The notes under the pieces: model-generated | Databases searched by the model: none | Seen by the model: the letters and a program-made list of their open reading frames with translations, nothing else | Told to the model about the DNA's origin: nothing | Position numbers and translations under genes: made by a program | In this document: piece by piece, positions 1-4,153 of the stretch | Layout of the letters: every line of letters starts with the position of its first letter | Position numbering within the stretch: the stretch's first letter is position 1 | Assembly (NCBI GenBank): GCA_033809415.1 | Contig: JAPXLT010000299.1 | Span: 1-5,815 of the forward strand | Length of the DNA: 5,815 nucleotides | Direction: 5' to 3' | Source: JAQVUB01 sp033809415 | GTDB taxonomy: Bacteria > Verrucomicrobiota > Lentisphaeria > Oligosphaerales > Oligosphaeraceae

Positions 1-111
1 GACGGGAACGATGTCGGCAATCCACATGGCAAATGTGGCCGCGTCCATTTTCTCTTTTAATTTGCTGGCACAATTCTGCCAGAACTCTTGAACAGAACAG
101 GAGCTTTGCAT
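1..111 (-). CDS. dnaA: Chromosomal replication initiator protein DnaA, N-terminal fragment (domain I), runs off the left edge
   Basis: Reading the minus strand from the ATG at 111-109 gives 37 codons that stay open to base 1. The peptide aligns without gaps to the start of E. coli DnaA as I remember it: W11, Q12, C14, L18, F27, M29, W30 and I31 match the W-Q-x-C-x3-L...F-x-M-W-I pattern of domain I, the part that self-associates and contacts helicase-loading partners. Trp at residue 11 is where a DnaA start would put it. DnaA is the cytoplasmic AAA+ ATPase that binds DnaA boxes and opens the replication origin; its ATPase and DNA-binding domains lie outside the window. The start is uncertain. 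An in-frame ATG at 123-121 has a GAGG only two bases upstream (too close), while for the ATG at 111 that same GAGG is 14 bases away (too far). The frame is open back to about 261, with GTG and TTG codons further up. Divergent from the ygiQ-type gene. Confidence 0.8.
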   Translation of the reverse strand, partial: MQSSCSVQEFWQNCASKLKEKMDAATFAMWIADIVPV

Positions 112-210
112 ATAAAAAACCATTTCCTCAGGTTCTGAAGCTGGAACCTGCGCAAATAAGCTGTTATTTTTCCGGGTGATTTGCAGATGAATGTTTCTAC
201 TCAAAATTAA

Positions 211-231
211 CCGCTTTTTCACATTTGGCAA
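211..231 (-). promoter_or_regulatory. Possible dnaA promoter with a DnaA box in its spacer
   Basis: On the minus strand a TTGCCA (-35-like, 231-226) is followed after 16 bases by TAATTT (-10-like, 209-204; weak, 3 of 6). Between them lies TGTGAAAAA, the complement of TTTTTCACA at 215-223, which fits the relaxed DnaA-box consensus TTWTNCACA at every position. DnaA is known in several bacteria to repress its own promoter through such boxes, so a box inside the spacer would suit autoregulation. The box match is directly visible; the promoter call is weak inference because the -10 is poor. Confidence 0.3.
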
Positions 232-482
232 ATCCGTTTCGCCTTTTTTTTCGTCCAAAAATCAGTCTGATAGGCATAAGTCCTTGATCTCTTGGCGAGA
301 TAAAAATTTTCCAGAAAAACAAACTTTTTTTGTGGGCGGAAGAAGACTCCAATTTCGCTTGAAATAGATATTTTTAGCGTTTATCCCTTAATTGATTGAT
401 TAACAGAGGCAAGAGAGAGTTGTTAACATTTGCCAATAAAAGATGCGCATAAATATTCGCGTAAAATTAATAGATGGTTTTC

Positions 483-538
483 GACAGGGTGCAGGGTGCA
501 GGGGGCAGGGTGCAGGGGACAGGGTGTAGGGTGCAGGG
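483..538 (+). repeat. Tandem heptamer repeat, eight units of (T/G)(G/A)(C/T)AGGG
   Basis: Eight consecutive 7-base units end in AGGG: GACAGGG, TGCAGGG, TGCAGGG, GGCAGGG, TGCAGGG, GACAGGG, TGTAGGG, TGCAGGG. A partial ninth unit (TGTG) follows. All variation is in the first three bases, and the AGGG core is invariant. The eight GGG runs are spaced by about four bases, satisfying the G3-N1-7 quadruplex pattern twice over (487-538). The array lies on the coding strand of the downstream ygiQ-type gene, ending 110 bases before its start. It resembles the short tandemly repeated heptamers (STRR) described in cyanobacteria and seen in other genomes; I cannot tell whether it recurs elsewhere in this genome. 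No function is shown by the sequence. Confidence 0.9.
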
Positions 539-588
539 TGTGCGTAGTTCGAGAGAAATTGTTTAAGAGGAATTGCAAAAGTTTTTGC

Positions 589-597
589 TGCTATATA
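589..597 (+). promoter_or_regulatory. Possible extended -10 promoter for the ygiQ-type gene
   Basis: TGC followed by TATATA at 592-597 fits an extended -10 (TGN-TATAAT, 4 of 6). A TTGCAA at 573-578 could serve as -35 only if the overlapping TATATG at 594-599 is the -10, with a short 15-base spacer. Transcription would begin near 604, leaving a leader of about 45 bases. This is the best candidate in the spacer, but AT-rich DNA gives many such matches. Confidence 0.3.
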
Positions 598-648
598 TGG
601 TAAGCGGTTGTCAGAAGATGCAGTTATCATTATCAAGATAGGTTTTTC

Positions 649-2394
649 ATGTCAAGGAATCGAGGAAAAGGAACGGGAAAGGCGATGCACGCGGCAGCGA
701 ATTCGTCGCAAGCGTTTCTGCCGATGACCCGTGCAGAGAAGGACGCACGCGGGTGGTCGGAGCTTGACATTCTGCTGATCAGCGGGGATGCCTACGTTGA
801 TCATCCAGCCTTTGGGGTTCCGCTATTGGGGCGTCTGTTGGAAAAGCAGGGCTGGCGTGTTGGCATTGTAGCTCAACCGCGTTGGGACAGCCCCGAAGAT
901 ATCAGCCGGATGGGGCGCCCGCGTCTGTTTTGCGGTATCTCAGCTGGAAGTCTGGATTCGATGCTTTGCCATTATACCGCCTTTCGGAAGAAGCGCCATG
1001 ATGATCCATATACGCCCGGAGGCAAATCCGGCGCACGTCCGAACCGTGCCTGCATTGTGTACAGCAATCTGGTTCGGGCGGCATTTCCGGGAATGTTTGT
1101 TGTGCTGGGAGGAATTGAAGCATCATTGCGACGCCTGGCACACTATGATTTCTGGAGCGACAGCCTGCGGCGCTCCTTGCTTTTAGACAGTAAAGCGGAC
1201 CTGATCATCTACGGCATGGGCGAATACGGCATCAGCGAACTGGCGCGGCGCCTGCAAAGCGGTGAACCGACAACCGGGATTGCCGGCACGGTTCACGTCA
1301 GCGATCAGGCAGAGGGGGCTTTGCTACTGCCATCATACGAGGAGATTTTGCAAGACAAGCGGAAGCTGCTCGAGGCAACTCGTCTGATGGAAGCGGCGAT
1401 GCATGAAGGAACCCGCCCCTTGGCACAAGCGCACGGACGTAAGTTTGTCTATTGTGAGCCACCGGCAGGGCAGCTTGGCACAGAACAGCTCGATGCCATC
1501 TACGAGCTGCCGTTTATGCGCCTGGCGCATCCCTCATACCGGGAGCCGATTCCGGCGCTGGAAATGGTTAAATGGAGTGTTACGGCCATGCGCGGCTGCG
1601 GCGGAGGCTGTTCCTTTTGCTCGATAGCGCTGCACCAGAGCCGGCATCTGTGCTCGAGGTCACCGGAATCCCTGCATCAGGAAGTGCGAAAGCTGACGGA
1701 AATGCCGGGTTGGAAAGGGATGATTTCCGATGTCGGCGGCCCGACCGCCAATCTCTGGGGCGCCAGTTGCCGAATAGATGGACGAAACTGTCAGCGTGAA
1801 AGTTGCCTGTATCCGGAATGCTGCCCGCAATTGCAATTGCGACAGGGGGAATATCTGGAATTGCTGCGCTCGCTGAAACGTCTGCCCGGAGTCAAAAGAG
1901 TTGGCATCGGAAGTGGAATACGTTTTGATGCGGCGTTGAAAGATCAGCGCTTTCTCGATGGACTCGTCGGTGAATTTGTCAGCGGACAGTTGAAATTGGC
2001 ACCCGAACACTGCTCAGAGCGCGTCCTGCACCTGATGCGGAAGACGGACTTTCGCCTGTTCGAGGAATTTACCGGGCAGTTTGCGGCGTTGTGCCGGAAA
2101 CACGGCAAGGAACAGTATATCATACCATACGTGATGAGCGCATTCCCAGGGTGCACAATCGAGGATATGCAGACTCTGGCGACTTGGTTTCGACGCCGTG
2201 GCTGGAAACCACAACAGGCCCAATGCTTTATTCCGACGCCTGGAACCGTGGCAACAGCCATGTATTATGCGGAATGCGACAGCCGGGGAAAACCGATTTA
2301 TGTGGCAAAGACCGACCGCGAACGCGAAGATCAGCACGCCGTCCTCTATGGCGGCAAACGCCCAGTACGACCAAAGACCAGAAGCAGAACCTGA
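649..2394 (+). CDS. ygiQ: YgiQ-family (UPF0313) radical SAM protein
   Basis: The 581-residue product matches E. coli YgiQ along its whole length. Shared signatures in order are LPMTRAE (24-30), ISGDAYVDHP (44-53), GGIEASLRR with AHYDFWSD (154-171), the radical SAM cluster motif C317-x3-C321-x2-C324, SDVGGPTAN (360-368), and a second Cys-rich stretch (C374, C381, C386, C391, C392) also conserved in the family. The three motif cysteines should hold a [4Fe-4S] cluster that cleaves S-adenosylmethionine; the substrate of this family is, to my knowledge, not established. It is shorter than E. coli YgiQ (about 739 residues), mainly because the long basic C-terminal tail and an insert before the radical SAM core are absent. 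The core is intact, so this is not a truncation. No signal peptide or membrane segment is seen, so it is cytosolic. Start choice is soft: only a weak AGG (640-642) precedes the ATG at 649, and an ATG at 685 is an alternative. It is convergent with the esterase gene, 40 bases apart, with no strong terminator between them. Confidence 0.93.
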   Translation: MSRNRGKGTGKAMHAAANSSQAFLPMTRAEKDARGWSELDILLISGDAYVDHPAFGVPLLGRLLEKQGWRVGIVAQPRWDSPEDISRMGRPRLFCGISAGSLDSMLCHYTAFRKKRHDDPYTPGGKSGARPNRACIVYSNLVRAAFPGMFVVLGGIEASLRRLAHYDFWSDSLRRSLLLDSKADLIIYGMGEYGISELARRLQSGEPTTGIAGTVHVSDQAEGALLLPSYEEILQDKRKLLEATRLMEAAMHEGTRPLAQAHGRKFVYCEPPAGQLGTEQLDAIYELPFMRLAHPSYREPIPALEMVKWSVTAMRGCGGGCSFCSIALHQSRHLCSRSPESLHQEVRKLTEMPGWKGMISDVGGPTANLWGASCRIDGRNCQRESCLYPECCPQLQLRQGEYLELLRSLKRLPGVKRVGIGSGIRFDAALKDQRFLDGLVGEFVSGQLKLAPEHCSERVLHLMRKTDFRLFEEFTGQFAALCRKHGKEQYIIPYVMSAFPGCTIEDMQTLATWFRRRGWKPQQAQCFIPTPGTVATAMYYAECDSRGKPIYVAKTDREREDQHAVLYGGKRPVRPKTRSRT

Positions 2395-2434
2395 TTTTTT
2401 AACAACGAAAAGGCACGAAAATTTTCATTCGGAG

Positions 2435-3721
2435 TTATTCATTCGTTTGCTTCAGGAATTTGTTTGCGATGTGGACATAATGTTGCCAGTCGAAGGCGGT
2501 CTGATCATGTTTTCCGATGCGGTTGTGATAGCTGATGTCAGCCGTCAGGCATTTGTCGGGCGGCGGCATTTCGGTGGTATTGACGCCGTTGCTGCCAAAC
2601 AGGGCATAGACTTCGCCGGCATGGAAGGCGGAGAGGAATTCGCCTTTGGGGTCTGCCCAGAGGTCTTCCGTTGCACTGGCGATGGCGACAGGGCGCGGGG
2701 CAGATAGGGCAATGAGGAAATGCTGGTCAAAGGGCATATTCTCTTCATTGGCAATATATTTGCGGAAGGGCTTCACGAACCAGTGCGGCATGGCATTGAC
2801 GATAAACAGGTAGGTTTCGCCAAACATGCGCCGCGCCAGAGCAGCGCCGCCGCAGCCGGAATCGTTCGAGATGACAATCCGGAAACGGCGGTCGCAAGCA
2901 CCAGCCCAGAGGGAAGTCTTGCCGAGGCGTGAATGTCCATGCACGGCAACCCGCCCGGCATCGATCAGCGGATCGCTTTCGAGGTAGTCCATGGCACGGG
3001 AGAGGCCCCAGGCCCAGGCGCCGATCGAGGAATAATTCTGGTGAGCGCCGCTGAAACCGGTGAGGTCTTCGAAGAGGTTGAGGACGCTCTGTCCCCAGCC
3101 GTCAGCACGATCTGGAAAGATATCATGGTAACAGACAACTGCGCCGGCGTATCCGGCTTTGACCAGCTCCCGGAAATGCCAGCGTGCTGATTGGATGCCG
3201 CGGGTTTCTTCGGCGAGCAGCGCCGGGTCTCCGTAAGCGGCACCGGTCATGCGGACATCTTTTTCATCGGTGGTGGCATGGTTTCCCTTGAAGCAGAGTC
3301 CGAGAAAGGCGGGGGCGGGGGTTGTTGCCGCGCTTTTTGGTGCGTAGAGCAGCAGGTCGATGGCATGCTGTTTACCGGAATTCATGCTGAAATGCAGGCG
3401 CACTTCCTTGCGGATGGCGGTGTTGTCCAGGGCATCTTCCCGAATCGAGAGGATTTCAAAGCGAGTCTGGTCCGGTCTTGGCGGGATTTTTCCGTACATC
3501 TGTTCCTGGAATATTTTGAAGATGGCTGGACGCTGGAAATTGACCCACTCGAAAGCAGTCTGCACCTTGCCGCCGTCAGGCTTCGCCAGGGGGGAGGGCA
3601 ATTCGTAGGTCGGTACCAGAGCCTCGTCATAATTGGTCAGTTGGAGGATGCGTTCGCGGACTTTGGGATCAGCCTGATAATCCAGAGTGGCTAGCTGCTT
3701 TGCTTCATCGAGATAATGCAT
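2435..3721 (-). CDS. CE15-type (glucuronoyl esterase-like) alpha/beta hydrolase without signal peptide
   Basis: The 428-residue protein has the bacterial CE15 layout. An N-terminal segment NYDEALVPTYELPSPL (30-45) and a MYG motif (75-77) precede the nucleophile motif GHSRLGK (262-268), then SNDSGCGGAA (285-294), NAMPHWF (309-315), APRPVAIASATEDLWADPKGE (341-361), and a C-terminal HNRIGKHD (399-406). Expected catalytic residues are Ser264, His405 and an acid, with Arg265 after the serine helping the oxyanion. Spacing matches Opitutus terrae OtCE15A as I recall it (Ser267, Glu290, Asp356, His408), mapping to S264, D287, D353 and H405. Family members cleave ester bonds between lignin alcohols and glucuronoyl groups of xylan; related proteins are often annotated as acetyl xylan esterase. 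The exact substrate here is unknown. Oddities: the usual Glu is Asp287, and no secretion signal is encoded. In-frame codons upstream of the ATG reach a stop at 3791-3793 without another start codon. Shine-Dalgarno is weak (a purine-rich GAAAGA nine bases upstream). It is transcribed alone, convergent with the ygiQ-type gene. Confidence 0.85.
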   Translation of the reverse strand: MHYLDEAKQLATLDYQADPKVRERILQLTNYDEALVPTYELPSPLAKPDGGKVQTAFEWVNFQRPAIFKIFQEQMYGKIPPRPDQTRFEILSIREDALDNTAIRKEVRLHFSMNSGKQHAIDLLLYAPKSAATTPAPAFLGLCFKGNHATTDEKDVRMTGAAYGDPALLAEETRGIQSARWHFRELVKAGYAGAVVCYHDIFPDRADGWGQSVLNLFEDLTGFSGAHQNYSSIGAWAWGLSRAMDYLESDPLIDAGRVAVHGHSRLGKTSLWAGACDRRFRIVISNDSGCGGAALARRMFGETYLFIVNAMPHWFVKPFRKYIANEENMPFDQHFLIALSAPRPVAIASATEDLWADPKGEFLSAFHAGEVYALFGSNGVNTTEMPPPDKCLTADISYHNRIGKHDQTAFDWQHYVHIANKFLKQTNE

Positions 3722-3776
3722 GAAAAAACATCTTTCTTTTTGTGGTTTGGAGATGAAAAAACGTATTGTCCAAATG

Positions 3777-3804
3777 AAAGTAACGCCAATTTAATATTTG
3801 TCAA
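3777..3804 (-). promoter_or_regulatory. Probable promoter of the CE15-type gene
   Basis: On the minus strand a perfect TTGACA -35 (3804-3799) is followed after 16 bases by TACTTT (3782-3777). This keeps the three most conserved -10 positions (T1, A2, T6), though only 3 of 6 overall. Transcription would start near 3770, giving a leader of about 50 bases. An imperfect inverted repeat, ATTGACAAAT (3805-3796) and ATTTGGACAAT (3775-3765), brackets this promoter and could be paired half-sites for a regulator. Confidence 0.45.
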
Positions 3805-3839
3805 TCCATATTCCGGATTTTTCAATCGAAGGACGACAC

Positions 3840-3873
3840 AAAAAAGCCGCCTCGAGATCACAGAAGGCGGCTT
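3840..3873 (-). terminator. Rho-independent terminator downstream of tRNA-Thr
   Basis: Read on the minus strand, AAGCCGCCT (3873-3865) and AGGCGGCTT (3852-3844) form a perfect 9-bp GC-rich stem with a 12-base loop. It runs into T residues down to 3840 (six in all, two of them in the stem). It begins seven bases after the encoded CCA of the tRNA. It should separate tRNA transcription from the esterase gene downstream on the same strand. Confidence 0.88.
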
Positions 3874-3879
3874 GAGAAC

Positions 3880-3954
3880 TGGAGCCAGCACTCGGGCTTG
3901 AACCGAGGACCTGCTCATTACGAATGAGCTGCTCTACCACTGAGCTATGCTGGC
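3880..3954 (-). tRNA. tRNA-Thr, anticodon CGT (reads ACG), CCA encoded
   Basis: The 75-base minus-strand gene folds into a full cloverleaf. The 7-bp acceptor stem is GCCAGCA with TGCTGGC; T8 and A9 follow. The D stem is GCTC/GAGC with loop AGTGGTA. The anticodon stem is GCTCA/TGAGC with loop TTCGTAA, placing anticodon CGT at 3922-3920. The variable loop is the 5-base AGGTC, and the T stem CTCGG/CCGAG encloses TTCAAGC. Discriminator T and encoded CCA follow. All stems are perfectly paired. G1-C72, C2-G71 and anticodon bases G35 and U36 agree with known threonine identity elements in E. coli. A CGT isoacceptor reads only ACG, so another tRNA-Thr must read the remaining codons. Confidence 0.97.
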
Positions 3955-3957
3955 GTT

Positions 3958-3974
3958 GCATATTTGGAATATGC
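3958..3974 (-). repeat. Perfect inverted repeat in the tRNA-Thr leader
   Basis: GCATATT (3958-3964) and AATATGC (3968-3974) are exact reverse complements separated by three bases. The repeat ends three bases before the mature tRNA 5' end and lies just downstream of the proposed -10. As RNA it would be a short hairpin occupying nearly the whole leader, next to the RNase P cut site. As DNA it could be a protein-binding palindrome. Function is unknown. Confidence 0.6.
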
Positions 3975-3978
3975 TATT

Positions 3979-4006
3979 AAGATAATTCCGAGTTGCAAAT
4001 TTTCAA
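3979..4006 (-). promoter_or_regulatory. Probable tRNA-Thr promoter
   Basis: On the minus strand TTGAAA (4006-4001) and TATCTT (3984-3979) are separated by 16 bases, with 5 of 6 and 4 of 6 matches to the -35 and -10 consensus. Initiation near 3972 would leave a 5' leader of about 18 bases before the mature tRNA end at 3954. This leader coincides with a perfect inverted repeat at 3958-3974. Confidence 0.5.
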
Positions 4007-4069
4007 GGTGCAGAGGGAAAAACCATGAAGGAGACTGCTTTCAAAAGTTAAAAAAATTGCGGTAGCGGG

Positions 4070-4097
4070 TTGCCTTTCTGGCGGTATGGATTATTGT
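4070..4097 (+). promoter_or_regulatory. Possible fucI promoter
   Basis: TTGCCT (4070-4075) and TATTGT (4092-4097) are spaced by 16 bases, each with 4 of 6 consensus positions. Transcription would start near 4104, giving a leader of about 50 bases. That leader would begin with the AAGTTC/GAACTT inverted repeat. Both boxes are moderate matches, so the call is tentative. Confidence 0.4.
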
Positions 4098-4103
4098 TTA
4101 GTT

Positions 4104-4130
4104 AAGTTCAATGGTTTCCGAACTTTTTTT
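4104..4130 (+). promoter_or_regulatory. Inverted repeat followed by a T-run in the fucI leader (operator or attenuator candidate)
   Basis: AAGTTC (4104-4109) and GAACTT (4120-4125) are exact reverse complements around a 10-base loop, and T residues continue to 4130. The geometry resembles a weak intrinsic terminator. Its position at the proposed transcription start equally fits a repressor operator. The stem has only two G-C pairs, so strong termination is unlikely. A link to sugar control of fucI is inference only. Confidence 0.35.
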
Positions 4131-4141
4131 AGGTCAAGCAA

Positions 4142-4147
4142 AAGGAG
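4142..4147 (+). promoter_or_regulatory. Shine-Dalgarno site that decides the fucI start
   Basis: AAGGAG at 4142-4147 is a strong ribosome binding site. Two adjacent in-frame ATG codons follow, at 4151 and 4154. The gap is three bases to the first and six to the second, so 4154 has the more usual spacing and is preferred. The choice changes the protein by one Met. Confidence 0.75.
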
Positions 4148-4153
4148 AAAATG

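Larger units (their letters stand above)
124..648. other. Gene-free divergent spacer between dnaA and the ygiQ-type gene
   Basis: No credible protein-coding or structured RNA gene is visible in these 525 bases. The only open frame of note is an antisense reading of the G-rich repeat whose product is low-complexity Pro/Ala/Cys, so I do not call it. The part from about 181 to 475 is strongly AT-rich, with A- and T-tracts (244-251, 302-309, 325-331) and small palindromes such as TGTTAACA near 420. One DnaA box matching TTWTNCACA is at 215-223. Positions 483-538 are a G-rich heptamer array that contrasts sharply in composition with its surroundings. A possible extended -10 promoter for the plus-strand gene is at 589-597. 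Position next to dnaA makes an origin of replication conceivable, but one good DnaA box is not enough to call oriC. Confidence 0.6.

Noticed and set aside
483..538. CRISPR array
   Set aside because: The units are contiguous 7-mers without spacers, so this is a simple tandem repeat.
400..636. 78-codon open frame on the minus strand across the heptamer array
   Set aside because: Its central part is the tandem repeat read as Pro/Ala/Cys-rich low complexity. It has no ribosome binding site of note and no recognisable domain.
124..648. Chromosomal origin (oriC) call
   Set aside because: Only one full DnaA-box match was found and no cluster of boxes. Proximity to dnaA alone does not establish an origin.
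2395..2434. Possible terminator between ygiQ and the esterase gene
   Set aside because: There is a T-run after the ygiQ stop and an AT palindrome, but no GC-rich stem directly before a T-run on either strand.
2720..3694. Several plus-strand open frames opposite the esterase gene, up to 167 codons
   Set aside because: They are antisense shadows of a well-supported CE15 gene, with no family signatures in their translations.
3705..3731. 8-codon frame on the minus strand overlapping the esterase start
   Set aside because: Its ATG follows a purine stretch that could serve either start, but such short overlapping frames are common by chance.
4025..4051. 8-codon frame after an AGAGGGA-like site upstream of fucI, possible leader peptide
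   Set aside because: It is too short to support. It lies upstream of the proposed fucI promoter and has no run of regulatory codons.
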